This document shows, piece by piece, positions 1 through 7,886 of a DNA stretch of 10,241 nucleotides. The stretch is taken from contig JAHWKC010000064.1 in assembly GCA_019348095.1 (NCBI GenBank), positions 1 to 10,241 of the forward strand, in the 5' to 3' direction. Numbering within the stretch: the stretch's first letter is position 1; each line of letters opens with the position of its first letter. The DNA comes from Pseudomonadota bacterium. Its GTDB lineage: Bacteria; Pseudomonadota; Gammaproteobacteria; Xanthomonadales; Xanthomonadaceae. The notes under the pieces were generated by a model. It was not told the origin of the DNA and did no database searches. It worked only from the letters and a program-made list of their open reading frames with translations. The translations under genes were made by a program, and so were the position numbers.

Positions 1-414
1 GTCGGCGACTTCGTGCTCCAGCACCTCGACCGCGTCGTGGTGGTAGATGCGGACGTGGCGGGCGTCGTCCTCGGCCAGCGCGTTCAGCAGCCGGCCGACG
101 CCGGGGGCGTGCACCTCGATGCCGATCAGGTCGCGGTCTGTGTCGTGCCGGGCGGCGAAGCGCAGCGCCTCGCCATTGCCGAAACCGATCTCCAGCACGC
201 GCTTGGCGTCGCGCCCGAACACCGCGTCGAAGTCGCGGGCCTCACCCGTAAAATCAAGGCCGAAGCGCGGCCACTGCTGCTCGAACGCGCGCTGCTGGGC
301 CGGACTGAAGCGGCCCTGGCGCAGCACGAAGCTGCGGACCTGGCGGTGGCCTTCGGTGACGGTGAACGGTTTTGGCGGGGACTTGGCGCCGTCGCTGGAG
401 AACGGGTCTGTCAT
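1..414 (-). CDS. trmB: tRNA (guanine-N7)-methyltransferase TrmB, 5' part (C-terminus outside window)
   Basis: This gene encodes the enzyme that makes m7G46 in the tRNA variable loop using SAM; it acts in the cytoplasm. The reading frame is open from an ATG at 412-414 to the window edge, giving 138 residues of a protein usually about 220-240 long, so the C-terminal catalytic half is missing here. The recognisable parts are the N-terminal [16 protein letters not shown] segment (about residues 26-41), the SAM-binding motif LEIGFGNGE (about 74-82) and the TrmB hallmark [14 protein letters not shown] (about 97-110). It follows thiG on the same strand after a 106-bp gap that holds an inverted repeat starting 11 bp before its ATG. 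No clear Shine-Dalgarno sequence is seen. The family call is very secure; the start is chosen because homologues begin shortly before the VRSF segment. Confidence 0.95.
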   Translation of the reverse strand, partial: MTDPFSSDGAKSPPKPFTVTEGHRQVRSFVLRQGRFSPAQQRAFEQQWPRFGLDFTGEARDFDAVFGRDAKRVLEIGFGNGEALRFAARHDTDRDLIGIEVHAPGVGRLLNALAEDDARHVRIYHHDAVEVLEHEVAD

Positions 415-425
415 GCGTGCAGCCA

Positions 426-505
426 TAGGGCGGGTTTCAACCCGCTGCTTCTTGACCCGTTGCGGCATGGCTCGGCATGGCGGTGGCGGGTTGAAACCCG
501 CCCTA
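426..505. repeat. GTAG-type palindromic repeat pair between thiG and trmB
   Basis: Two perfect 20-bp inverted arms (426-445 and 486-505) carry the core GGGCGGGTTTCAACCCGC. Each arm is itself nearly palindromic (GCGGGTT...AACCCGC). They are separated by a 40-bp spacer containing two near-copies of CGGCATGGCT. Read on the minus strand, the right arm begins GTAGGG; the left arm begins ATAGGG on the plus strand. This fits REP elements with a GTAG head, of the kind described as SMAGs in Stenotrophomonas and linked to RAYT transposases. The pair could fold into a long hairpin in a thiG-trmB transcript. Confidence 0.8.
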
Positions 506-520
506 CGGAGGGGCTCGTGA

Positions 521-1351
521 TCACCCGATCAACCCATCCACCGGACTGGACGCACTGGCGAAGCGCTTGCGCGGGATGCGCCCGGCGCTGAACGCCGCGC
601 GTCCGGCCTCGACCGCGAGCCTCATCGCATGCGCCATCAGCACCGGGTCCCTGGCGCCGGCGATCGCGGTATTCATCAGCACCCCGTCGCAGCCCAGCTC
701 CATCGCGATCGCCGCGTCCGAGGCGGTGCCGACCCCGGCATCGACGATGATCGGCACCTTGGCGTTCTCGACGATCTCGATCAGGTTCCACTTGTTCTGG
801 ATGCCCAGGCCCGAACCGATCGGCGCGGCCAGCGGCATCACCGCCACGCAGCCGATCTGCTCCAGCCGGCGCGCCAGCAGCGGGTCATCGGAGGTATAGA
901 CCATCACCTCGAAGCCTTCCTTGACCAGCGTCTCGGCCGCGGCCAGGGTCTGCACCACGTCGGGGAACAGCGTGCGCGCATCGCCGAGCACCTCCAGCTT
1001 GACCAGGCTGCGGCCGTCGAGCAGTTCGCGCGCCAGGCGGCAGGTGCGCACCGCATCGTCGGCGGTGTAGCAGCCGGCGGTGTTGGGCAGGATCGTGTAC
1101 CTGTCCGGCGGCAGCACGTCCAGCAGGTTCGGCTCGCCCGGATTCTGGCCGATGTTGCTGCGGCGGATTGCGACGGTGACGATTTCGGCGCCGGCCGCCT
1201 CGGTGGCCAGGCGGGTCTGCTCCGGACCGGTGAACTTGCCGGTGCCGGTGAGCAGCCGCGAGCGGTAGTGCCGGCCGGCGATGACCAGCGGAGTGTCGGC
1301 GGCGAGGGGAGCGGGTGGGGTGGGACTATCGGGGGAGGCATGCACGGTCAT
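521..1351 (-). CDS. thiG: Thiazole synthase ThiG
   Basis: ThiG joins 1-deoxy-D-xylulose 5-phosphate, dehydroglycine and sulfur carried on ThiS-thiocarboxylate to form the thiazole phosphate of thiamin; it is a cytoplasmic TIM-barrel protein. The frame gives 276 residues. Family blocks are [10 protein letters not shown] (31-40), [16 protein letters not shown] (63-78), [15 protein letters not shown] (88-102), [10 protein letters not shown] with the Schiff-base lysine at about 118, [14 protein letters not shown] (173-186), and [29 protein letters not shown] (203-231). The frame stays open 50 codons upstream into speG on the other strand, but the ATG at 1349-1351 fits family length. The first 20 residues are proline-rich and not part of the fold. 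No Shine-Dalgarno sequence precedes the ATG; a GATAAT hexamer lies only 6 nt before it. No thiS gene lies next to it here, unlike the thiS-thiG-trmB order I remember from Xanthomonas. Confidence 0.96.
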   Translation of the reverse strand: MTVHASPDSPTPPAPLAADTPLVIAGRHYRSRLLTGTGKFTGPEQTRLATEAAGAEIVTVAIRRSNIGQNPGEPNLLDVLPPDRYTILPNTAGCYTADDAVRTCRLARELLDGRSLVKLEVLGDARTLFPDVVQTLAAAETLVKEGFEVMVYTSDDPLLARRLEQIGCVAVMPLAAPIGSGLGIQNKWNLIEIVENAKVPIIVDAGVGTASDAAIAMELGCDGVLMNTAIAGARDPVLMAHAMRLAVEAGRAAFSAGRIPRKRFASASSPVDGLIG

Positions 1352-1357
1352 GGCGGG

Positions 1358-1363
1358 ATTATC
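1358..1363 (-). promoter_or_regulatory. Possible -10 element (GATAAT) just before thiG
   Basis: GATAAT on the minus strand differs at one base from TATAAT and ends 6 nt before the thiG ATG. If used, transcription would start at or next to the start codon and give a leaderless or nearly leaderless mRNA, in keeping with the absent Shine-Dalgarno sequence. No good -35 hexamer is seen 16-18 bp upstream, so this remains weak. Confidence 0.25.
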
Positions 1364-1468
1364 GCATCCGTGCGGCGCGTGGTCCCGCGCCGTCTGCGTC
1401 CTCGCCGGACACCGCGCCCGGTTGGCCGGCGCCACGGAATCTTCGCGCCGGTCGGCTAGGCTTTGCCG

Positions 1469-2065
1469 ATGAACGCCACTTCGCCCCCCGCCCCCGGCCA
1501 CGCCCAGCGACCGGCCTCACTGCCACCGGTGCAGCTGCGCCCGCTCGAGCGCAGCGACCTGCACTTCGTCCACCTGCTCAACAACAACCGCGCCGTGATG
1601 GGCTACTGGTTCGAGGAGCCGTACGAATCATTCGTTGAGCTTGAGGAGCTCTACCGCAAGCACATCCACGACCAGTCCGAGCGGCGCTTCATCATCGAGA
1701 GCGCCGAGCAAGGGCACGAGCACCAGCGCGTGGGCCTGGTCGAGCTGGTCGAGATCGACCACCTGCACCGGCGCGCCGAGTTCCTGATCATGGTCTCGCC
1801 CGAGCAGCAGGGCCGCGGCTTCGCCACCGCCGCCACGCATAGCGCGATCAACTACGCGTTCCGGGTGCTGAACCTCTACAAGCTCTACCTGCTGGTCGAT
1901 GTCGACAACGCCCGCGCGATCCGCATCTACGAGGGCGCCGGGTTCAAGCGCGAAGGCGTGCTGGTGGACGAATATTTCAGCGACGGCCGCTACCGCAGCG
2001 TGATCCGCATGTGCGTGTTCCAGCACGAGGCGTTGGGGCGCGACGAAGAGCGCCGCGACGCCTAG
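1469..2065 (+). CDS. speG: Spermidine N1-acetyltransferase SpeG
   Basis: SpeG transfers an acetyl group from acetyl-CoA to spermidine or spermine, lowering free polyamines under stress; it is a cytoplasmic GNAT enzyme. The 198-residue product shows the near-invariant SpeG N-terminal half: LRPLERSDL (23-31), [13 protein letters not shown] (46-58) and [11 protein letters not shown] (64-74). It then shows [17 protein letters not shown] (89-105), the acetyl-CoA pyrophosphate loop [13 protein letters not shown] (110-122), [10 protein letters not shown] (135-144) and the conserved tyrosine of IYEGAGF at about 154. The ATG at 1469 is preferred over the in-frame TTG at 1463 because a weak AGG at 1458-1460 sits 8 nt before the ATG. 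A proline-rich stretch of about 20 residues precedes the usual E. coli start point, and a short insertion (about 79-86) lies after the first block. The gene stands alone, divergent from thiG and convergent with the PPIase gene. Confidence 0.95.
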   Translation: MNATSPPAPGHAQRPASLPPVQLRPLERSDLHFVHLLNNNRAVMGYWFEEPYESFVELEELYRKHIHDQSERRFIIESAEQGHEHQRVGLVELVEIDHLHRRAEFLIMVSPEQQGRGFATAATHSAINYAFRVLNLYKLYLLVDVDNARAIRIYEGAGFKREGVLVDEYFSDGRYRSVIRMCVFQHEALGRDEERRDA

Positions 2066-2128
2066 TGGAGCGTCAGCAGTGACGGGTGAATGGCCGAGAG
2101 TGCTCGTGCCGCGCTTCGTGTTCCCGGT

Positions 2129-3115
2129 TCACCCATCGCCGTTCACCGCTTCGCGCACCGGCACCGGCACGTTGCACAGGTCGATGTGCCCGGCCGGCAC
2201 CTTGTACCAGTCGTCGCGGCGGTTGCGGCGGGCTTCGATGAGTTCGTCGAACAGCGGCGTGTCGGTACGCAGCACTTCCAGTGCGCTGCGCTCGCTCTCG
2301 GGCACCTCGGAGGCCAGGCGGATGGCGCGGATCGGGGTGCGCTGCGCCGGGTCTTCATAGAACCCCAGCGGCCCGGTGCCGCGCGGCAGCACCGACAGGC
2401 GCTCGATGCCGTCGATCACGCGGCCGACCAGGGTGATGTTGAGGTCGAGCTGGCGCGGCGACTGGCCGATGACGACGTAGAGCTCGGTGCCGTTGCTGGA
2501 GTCGGCGGCGATGTCGCGGCCGGCACCCACCATGCCGTAGCAGTGCGCAAGCCAGGCGGTCCCCGCACGCGGATGGCGCGCGGCCGGGAAGCCGTCGACA
2601 AAGCCCACCTCCGGTGCCCAGCCGTCGGCGTCGGGCAGGCGGTGGAAGTCCAGCCCGTCACTGGATCGCGCGAATTCGGCCGGCAGCTCGGCCCGGGCGC
2701 TGCCCAGCGGCTTGCGCGCGGACTCCTCCTGCGCCGGATCGCCCCACTGCACGACGAAGTTGTCCTGCGAGCGGTTGATGCTCATGCCGTCCCAGTAACC
2801 CTCGCGCGCCAGGGTGCGGATGTTGCCGACGTGCTCGGGGGCGAAGTCCGGCGCCAGCTCGATCACCACGCGGCCGCTGTCGAGTTCCAGGTACAGCGTG
2901 TCGGCAGGATCGGGCGCGCGCCAGTCGGTCGGTCTGGACGCCTCGAGGATCTCCTGCATCGAGCGCGCCTGCACCGGCGCCGTGCTGCCGGCCGCGCTTT
3001 GGGCGGCATCGGCCGGGCCCGTGGCTTCCTGGGTGCTGGCGCAGCCGGGCAGCAGCATGAACGGCATCATCATCGAGACCAGCAGGGCGGACGGCAGCAG
3101 CGATGGCTGGGACAT
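2129..3115 (-). CDS. Cyclophilin-type peptidyl-prolyl isomerase, predicted lipoprotein
   Basis: This is a predicted cell-envelope proline isomerase (cyclophilin fold) anchored by lipid. The 328-residue product starts with a hydrophobic stretch (about 6-23) ending in LLPGC, so Cys25 is the likely lipidated residue; alanine at +2 suggests outer-membrane sorting. After a low-complexity linker, the cyclophilin domain covers about 73-267: [25 protein letters not shown], then [13 protein letters not shown] (114-126), equivalent to the family FHRxxxxFxxQxGD, keeping the catalytic arginine (Arg115). An insertion of about 60 residues follows before the YGMVGAGRD segment. The ATG at 3113-3115 is chosen because GGAG at 3125-3128 sits 9 nt upstream; a GTG at 3128-3130 would add five residues but overlaps that ribosome site. 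The signal has no Lys or Arg before the hydrophobic part, and proline at -2 of the lipobox is unusual. Its client proteins cannot be told from sequence. Confidence 0.88.
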   Translation of the reverse strand: MSQPSLLPSALLVSMMMPFMLLPGCASTQEATGPADAAQSAAGSTAPVQARSMQEILEASRPTDWRAPDPADTLYLELDSGRVVIELAPDFAPEHVGNIRTLAREGYWDGMSINRSQDNFVVQWGDPAQEESARKPLGSARAELPAEFARSSDGLDFHRLPDADGWAPEVGFVDGFPAARHPRAGTAWLAHCYGMVGAGRDIAADSSNGTELYVVIGQSPRQLDLNITLVGRVIDGIERLSVLPRGTGPLGFYEDPAQRTPIRAIRLASEVPESERSALEVLRTDTPLFDELIEARRNRRDDWYKVPAGHIDLCNVPVPVREAVNGDG

Positions 3116-3184
3116 TGAGGGGCGCTCCACGAGAGGTGCGCCCGATTGTGCCCAGCGCCGGCCGCCACGGCCAGCGGCCGCCGG

Positions 3185-3375
3185 TCAGTGGTGCTTGCGA
3201 TCGTCGCGACCGGAGCCGGACTTTTTGCCGCCGCCGTCCTGCTTGTTGACCGTCGCCCAGGCGATGCGCTCGGCATCGTCCTTGGAGCGGCCCTGCTCGA
3301 GTTCGCTGTCCTCGATGTGCTCGGCCTTGCGCTTCTGCTTGTCGGTGTAGGCGGACTTTTCTCGCCACGGGGCAT
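3185..3375 (-). pseudogene. Short basic MPRG...KSAYTDKQ...[10 protein letters not shown] protein gene, frameshifted near its start
   Basis: I recognise a small Xanthomonad and beta/gammaproteobacterial family of about 55-65 residues, often labelled plasmid stabilization protein, though I know of no demonstrated function for it. A strong GGAGGAG ribosome site (3381-3387) lies 5 nt before ATG (3373-3375), which opens MPRGEK, the typical family start. The rest of the protein, [27 protein letters not shown] followed by [23 protein letters not shown] and a basic end, ends in TGA at 3185-3187 but lies in another frame. The switch falls at the GAGAAAAGTCC run (about 3352-3362). One extra A would restore MPRGEKKSAYTD and a 63-residue protein. 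No start codon lies shortly upstream in the body frame. Either the gene carries a true 1-nt deletion or the A-run was miscounted. Everything past the run looks intact. Highly charged, no membrane segment. Confidence 0.8.
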
Positions 3376-3380
3376 GAGGG

Positions 3381-3387
3381 CTCCTCC
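3381..3387 (-). promoter_or_regulatory. Strong ribosome binding site of the frameshifted small gene
   Basis: GGAGGAG on the minus strand ends 5 nt before the ATG at 3375. This near-perfect site shows that the MPRGEK opening is the genuine start and that the frame break lies downstream of it, not at a misjudged start. Confidence 0.8.
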
Positions 3388-3503
3388 AGGCGTCGCCAAG
3401 TGGGGGGCGGCGCAGGATCTTATTAACGCGCAGCGGGTTAAGCCGACGGCAAGAGCCGCGGGGCCGACTATGCGTAAAGGCCGGGGCGGGGTCGGCGGTC
3501 GGG

Positions 3504-3509
3504 TACAAT
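3504..3509 (+). promoter_or_regulatory. Candidate -10 element (TACAAT) for the sulP-usp operon
   Basis: TACAAT stands out in a stretch of nearly pure G and C and points toward the SulP gene. A -35 hexamer 17 bp upstream would fall on CCGGGG, which does not match. The palindrome at 3510-3530 would cover the expected transcription start, so it could be an operator or the first hairpin of the transcript. Confidence 0.35.
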
Positions 3510-3606
3510 GCCGCGCGGTCGCCGTGCGGCTTGCTGCCGCCATTCATCTTTTCCGGTTCCGATCTCCCGTGTCCACGCCACCCTAGCGTCGCTTCATCAC
3601 TGCGCG

Positions 3607-3626
3607 CGTGCCTCGATCGAGGCGCG
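3607..3626 (+). other. Hairpin with GATC loop in the SulP leader or 5' end
   Basis: CCTCGATCGAGG (3611-3622) is a perfect palindrome, extended by flanking pairs to an 8-bp stem (one G-T pair) around a GATC loop. It includes the GTG at 3608-3610, which would be buried in the stem if that codon were the start. A T6 run follows 16 nt later, too far for a standard intrinsic terminator. Confidence 0.4.
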
Positions 3627-3682
3627 GGGTCTTGTATGGCTTTTTTCGCCTGGTCTCTCGCCGGGCGTCGGGAAATTTCTTT

Positions 3683-5167
<1,485 letters not shown>

Positions 5168-5172
5168 GGCTT

Positions 5173-5178
5173 GAGGAG
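5173..5178 (+). promoter_or_regulatory. Ribosome binding site deciding the usp start
   Basis: GAGGAG sits 7 nt before the ATG at 5186 and 5 bp after the SulP stop. It overlaps the alternative in-frame TTG at 5171, ruling that codon out as a sensible start. Confidence 0.75.
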
Positions 5179-5185
5179 CAATGCG

Positions 5186-6064
5186 ATGAATACATCCCTG
5201 ATCCACACCGAAGGCCGCGTGCTGGCCGCCGTCGATCGCTCGATCTACACCGAGAGCGTGGCCTGCCACGCTGCATGGGCGGCTTCGCGGCTGGGCGCGC
5301 CGCTGCAGTTCGTGCATGTGCTGGACCGTCATCCGGAAACCACGCCGACCGCGGACTACAGCGGCAACCTCAAGCTCGGCGAGAAGGAGGAGCTGCTGCA
5401 CGAACTGGCCGGCCTGGACGAGCGCCGCAGCACCATCGCGCAGGAGCAGGGGCGCTTGCTGCTGCGGGAGGTCAAACGCATTGCCGCAGAGGCCGGCGCG
5501 ACCGAGATCGACGCGCGCCAGCGCCACGGCGGGCTGGTCGACACGCTGACCGAACTTGAGGCCGACGTGCGGCTGTTCGTGCTCGGCAAGCGCGGCGAAC
5601 ACGCGGACTTTGCGAAAGGGCACCTGGGCGGCAATCTGGAGCGCACGGTGCGCGCGGTGCACCGGCCGCTGCTGGTGGTCTCGCGCGCGTTCAAACCGAT
5701 CGAGCGCGTGCTGATCGCGTTCGACGGCAGCGCGACCACGCGCAAGGGCGTGGAGATGGTCGCCGCCAGTCCCCTGTTCCGCGGGCTGCAGGTGCACCTG
5801 GTGATGGTCGGTGGCGATAGCGCCCAGGCCAACGCCCAGCTGCAGGAAGCCGAGGGCGTCCTGTCGCAGGCGGGATTCGAGGTTTGCAGCGCGCTGATCG
5901 CCGGCGAGCCGGAAAGCGTGATCGGCGCCTACGTGCGCGAGCACGCGATCGGCGTGCTGGTCATGGGCGCCTACGGCCACTCGCGCATCCGCCAGCTGAT
6001 CGTCGGCAGCACCACCACCGCGATGCTGCGCGAGTGCCAGATTCCGGTGTTGCTGTTGCGCTGA
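5186..6064 (+). CDS. Tandem-domain universal stress protein (UspA family)
   Basis: The 292-residue protein holds two Usp folds: residues about 11-167 and 173-292. Usp proteins are cytoplasmic, often bind ATP, and help cells survive starvation or other stress; the exact role here is unknown. The second domain has a textbook ATP-binding motif G-2x-G-9x-GS (Gly261, Gly264, Gly274, Ser275 in GAYGHSRIRQLIVGSTTTAML). In the first domain the matching stretch is LGKRGEHADFAKGHLGGNLE, two residues longer and ending in Gly-Asn, so ATP binding there is less certain. The ATG at 5186 is chosen because GAGGAG (5173-5178) sits 7 nt upstream; the TTG at 5171 overlaps that site. It lies 18 bp after the SulP stop on the same strand, suggesting that anion transport and stress response share control. 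Two-domain Usp proteins of this size are common in Xanthomonads and Pseudomonads. Confidence 0.93.
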   Translation: MNTSLIHTEGRVLAAVDRSIYTESVACHAAWAASRLGAPLQFVHVLDRHPETTPTADYSGNLKLGEKEELLHELAGLDERRSTIAQEQGRLLLREVKRIAAEAGATEIDARQRHGGLVDTLTELEADVRLFVLGKRGEHADFAKGHLGGNLERTVRAVHRPLLVVSRAFKPIERVLIAFDGSATTRKGVEMVAASPLFRGLQVHLVMVGGDSAQANAQLQEAEGVLSQAGFEVCSALIAGEPESVIGAYVREHAIGVLVMGAYGHSRIRQLIVGSTTTAMLRECQIPVLLLR

Positions 6065-6078
6065 CTTTATCGATCCGC

Positions 6079-6285
6079 TGCAGGAGCGGCTTCAGCCGCG
6101 AGCTGTTGGCCTCGTCGGCTAGGAGTCAAAGCACTGACGCGGATCAAGGCAAAAAAAGGCGGATCAGAGCGGAGAAATATCCAAAAAAAGCTCTACGCGC
6201 TCTGATCCGTACCTTTTTAGCTCTGATCCGTGTCGAGGACTTTTCGCCACACCGCAGCCTGATCGCGGCTAAAGCCGCTCCTACA
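6079..6285. repeat. Inverted pair of GTAGGAGCGGCT-type REP units flanking an AT-rich palindrome
   Basis: The left arm (6079-6101) and right arm (6263-6285) are inverted copies of a 23-base sequence with two mismatches. Each unit reads GTAGGAG, then a short stem GCGGCT...AGCCGC, then GA. The left head has decayed to GCAG and its loop has C where the right has T. The layout matches a BIME, two REP units facing each other, with about 160 bp between them. RAYT proteins mobilise such units in other bacteria; none is encoded in this window. Confidence 0.8.
6140..6230. terminator. Nested AT-rich palindrome, likely bidirectional terminator for usp and phaZ
   Basis: CGGATCAGAGC (6160-6170) pairs perfectly with GCTCTGATCCG (6199-6209). 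A second layer pairs CGGATCAAGGC plus A7 (6140-6157) with T5 plus GCTCTGATCCG (6214-6230), with some mismatches. On the plus strand the inner stem is followed after 4 nt by T5 (6214-6218), suited to ending the sulP-usp transcript. On the minus strand it is followed after 2 nt by T7 (6151-6157), suited to ending phaZ. The 28-nt loop has another A7 run and a small GGA...TCC hairpin. The A/T content contrasts sharply with the surroundings. Confidence 0.65.
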
Positions 6286-6287
6286 GG

Positions 6288-6305
6288 GTAGGAGCCGCGC
6301 GGCGA
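6288..6305 (+). repeat. Single GTAG-headed REP unit, short form
   Basis: GTAGGA is followed by the perfect 10-bp palindrome GCCGCGCGGC (6294-6303) and GA. It has the same head and tail as the neighbouring units but a shorter loopless stem. It lies 3 nt after the end of the preceding minus-oriented unit. Confidence 0.6.
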
Positions 6306-6336
6306 GAGCTTCCGGGCGGAGGGCAGGTGCGACGCT

Positions 6337-7584
6337 TCAGTCGGCGTAGCGCGCGATGAAGTCGCGCACCTGCGGGTACACCTGCTCGCGCCAGCGGCGG
6401 CCGCTGAAGATGCCGTAGTGCCCGGCGCCGTCGACCTCCAGGTGCTGCTGGTCCTGCTCGGGGATGCCGGTGCACAGCTTGTGCGCGGCGCGGGTCTGGC
6501 CCTGGCCGGAGATGTCGTCGAGTTCGCCCTCGATGGTCAGCAGCGCGGTGCCCTTGATCGCACCGGGGTCGACCCGCTCGCCGTCTATCTCCCACAGGCC
6601 CCGCGGCAGCAGGTGCTGCTGGAACACCACGCGGATCGTGTCGAGGTAGTACTCGGCCGGCATGTCGAGCACGGCGTTGTATTCGTCGTAGAACCGGCGG
6701 TGCGACTCGGCGTCTTCCAGGTCGCCCTTCAGCAGGTCCTGATAGAAGTCCCAGTGCGATTGCGCATGGCGCTCAGGGTTCATCGCCATGAAGCCGCCGT
6801 GCTGCAGGAAGCCCGGGTACACCCGGCGGCCATGGCCGGGATAGTTCGCCGGCACGTGGTGGATGACGTTGTGCTCGAACCACCACAGCGGCCGCTGCAC
6901 CGCCAGGTCGTTGACCTGCGTGGGGCTTTCGCGGGTGTCGATCGGCCCGCCCATCATCACCAGCGAGCGCGGCGTGGGCTCGCCACGCGCGGCCATCAAC
7001 GATACCGCCGCGAGCACCGGCACGGTCGGCTGGCACACGCTGATCACGTGCAGGTTTTCGGCACCGATGGCGCGGATGAATTCCTGGATGTAACCGACGT
7101 AGTCGTCCAGCGAGAACGTGCCGTCGCTGGCCGGCACCATGCGTGCGTCGGTCCAGTCGGTGATGTAGACCTTGTGGTCGCGCAGCAGGGTACGCACGGT
7201 GTCGCGCAGCAGGGTGCTGTGGTGGCCCGACAGCGGTGCGACCACCAGCACCGGCGGATCATCCTTGAGCTCGGCGATGTTGCCGGCATCGTCGGCATAG
7301 CGCTTGAAGCGCAGCAGGCGGCAGAACGGCTTGCGCAGCATCTCGCGTTCGATCACCGGGTAGACCTGGCCGTCGATGTCGAGCGAGTGGATGCCGAACT
7401 CGGGCTTTTCGTAGTCCTTGCCGATGCGGTACATCAGCTCGTAGCCGGCGGCCAGGCGCGAGGCCCCGGGCAGGGTCGACAGCCAACTGCCGGAGGCGCC
7501 GAACATCTTGGCGCTGGCGTCGGCCCAGTAGGTGATCGGTGCCATCCATGCGCGGCCGAGTTCGTGCATCTGGTAGAGCATCAT
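6337..7584 (-). CDS. phaZ: Intracellular poly(3-hydroxybutyrate) depolymerase
   Basis: The product hydrolyses intracellular PHB granules to release 3-hydroxybutyrate units as carbon and energy; it acts in the cytoplasm on the granule surface. The 415 residues match the usual length of the Ralstonia PhaZ1 type. The nucleophile region ISVCQPTVPVLAA has cysteine (Cys184) rather than serine, as in Ralstonia PhaZ1 (Cys183). The other triad members are Asp356 in TIEGELDDISG and His389 in VDGAGHYGIFSG, each one residue beyond the Ralstonia positions I remember. Other blocks are PPVLVVAPLSGHHSTLLRDTV (110-130) and YITDWTDARMVP (140-151). There is no signal peptide, as expected. The first ATG of an ATGATG pair is chosen; AGGGGAA (7591-7597) sits 6 nt upstream. 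The frame stays open 168 codons upstream through REP sequence, which is not coding. No PHA synthase or phasin gene is in this window. Confidence 0.93.
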   Translation of the reverse strand: MMLYQMHELGRAWMAPITYWADASAKMFGASGSWLSTLPGASRLAAGYELMYRIGKDYEKPEFGIHSLDIDGQVYPVIEREMLRKPFCRLLRFKRYADDAGNIAELKDDPPVLVVAPLSGHHSTLLRDTVRTLLRDHKVYITDWTDARMVPASDGTFSLDDYVGYIQEFIRAIGAENLHVISVCQPTVPVLAAVSLMAARGEPTPRSLVMMGGPIDTRESPTQVNDLAVQRPLWWFEHNVIHHVPANYPGHGRRVYPGFLQHGGFMAMNPERHAQSHWDFYQDLLKGDLEDAESHRRFYDEYNAVLDMPAEYYLDTIRVVFQQHLLPRGLWEIDGERVDPGAIKGTALLTIEGELDDISGQGQTRAAHKLCTGIPEQDQQHLEVDGAGHYGIFSGRRWREQVYPQVRDFIARYAD

Positions 7585-7886
7585 TCCCCGTTCCCCTGTT
7601 GACGGATCATGTTGCGGTGCAGCGTAGCGGATCGGGATGGCCGAAACGTGAACCCGATCGGCTTTTATCGAAACGGCTCTCCGCCGCGCTCTTTGCACCG
7701 TCTCCGTGCTCGTGAGATCGGGATCGGGAGCGCTCCTGCAATCGGATGGGGGCGAGGCTTTTTTTGCGATCGGAACGAAAGCCTCGCGGCTAAGAGCCGC
7801 TCCTACAAAGGCGACGTGCTGTTGTAGGAGCGGGCCATGCCCGCGACCGGCAGCCGTAGTCGAGCGATCGCGCCCATGAGGCGCTC
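7585..7886. other. Intergenic region with REP units between phaZ and the methyltransferase gene
   Basis: The part next to phaZ (7585-7720) carries its ribosome site and presumably its promoter, but I see no good -35/-10 pair. A decayed minus-oriented REP-like unit may lie at 7724-7740 (head GCAGGAG, palindrome GGAGCGCTCC). An inverted repeat GCGAGGCTTT/AAAGCCTCGC pairs 7752-7761 with 7778-7787, with T-runs in its loop side. Three clear GTAG-type units follow. No gene is supported here. Confidence 0.7.
7784..7807 (-). repeat. GTAG-headed REP unit
   Basis: Read on the minus strand, the unit is GTAGGAG, stem GCGGCT-CTT-AGCCGC, then GA. It faces away from the next unit (7823-7846), and 15 bp separate their heads. 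Confidence 0.75.

Larger units (their letters stand above)
3376..3682. other. Divergent spacer and leader region upstream of the SulP gene
   Basis: This stretch separates the small basic gene (minus) from the most likely SulP start (plus). It holds the GGAGGAG ribosome site of the small gene (3381-3387), an AT-richer patch TTATTAACG (3420-3428), a TACAAT hexamer (3504-3509), a 9-bp GC-rich hairpin directly after it (3510-3518 with 3522-3530), a second hairpin with a GATC loop (3607-3626) and a T6 run (3643-3648). If the upstream GTG at 3608 is the real SulP start, the last 75 bases are coding. No convincing separate gene is seen. Confidence 0.6.
6065..6336. other. Intergenic REP cluster between convergent usp and phaZ genes
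   Basis: No gene is seen in these 272 bases. From left to right: a plus-oriented GTAG-type REP unit (6080-6101, head mutated to GCAG), an AT-rich nested palindrome (6140-6230), a minus-oriented REP unit (6263-6284), a third plus-oriented unit (6288-6305), then about 30 bases of plain sequence before the phaZ stop. Confidence 0.8.

Noticed and set aside
1352..1501. 50-codon upstream extension of thiG, or a hidden thiS there
   Set aside because: The extension overlaps speG and resembles nothing in ThiG; it has no ThiS-like sequence or Gly-Gly end.
2081..2137. Inverted GACGGGTGAA/TTCACCCATC as a terminator between speG and the PPIase gene
   Set aside because: Nine of ten pairs match, but the loop is 37 nt, one arm covers the PPIase stop codon and no T-run follows on either strand.
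2090..3118. 342-codon open frame antisense to the PPIase gene
   Set aside because: It mirrors the PPIase frame, has biased shadow composition and no motif.
6418..7602. 394-codon open frame antisense to phaZ
   Set aside because: No family signal and His/Val/Gln-rich shadow composition; phaZ on the other strand has a complete catalytic triad.
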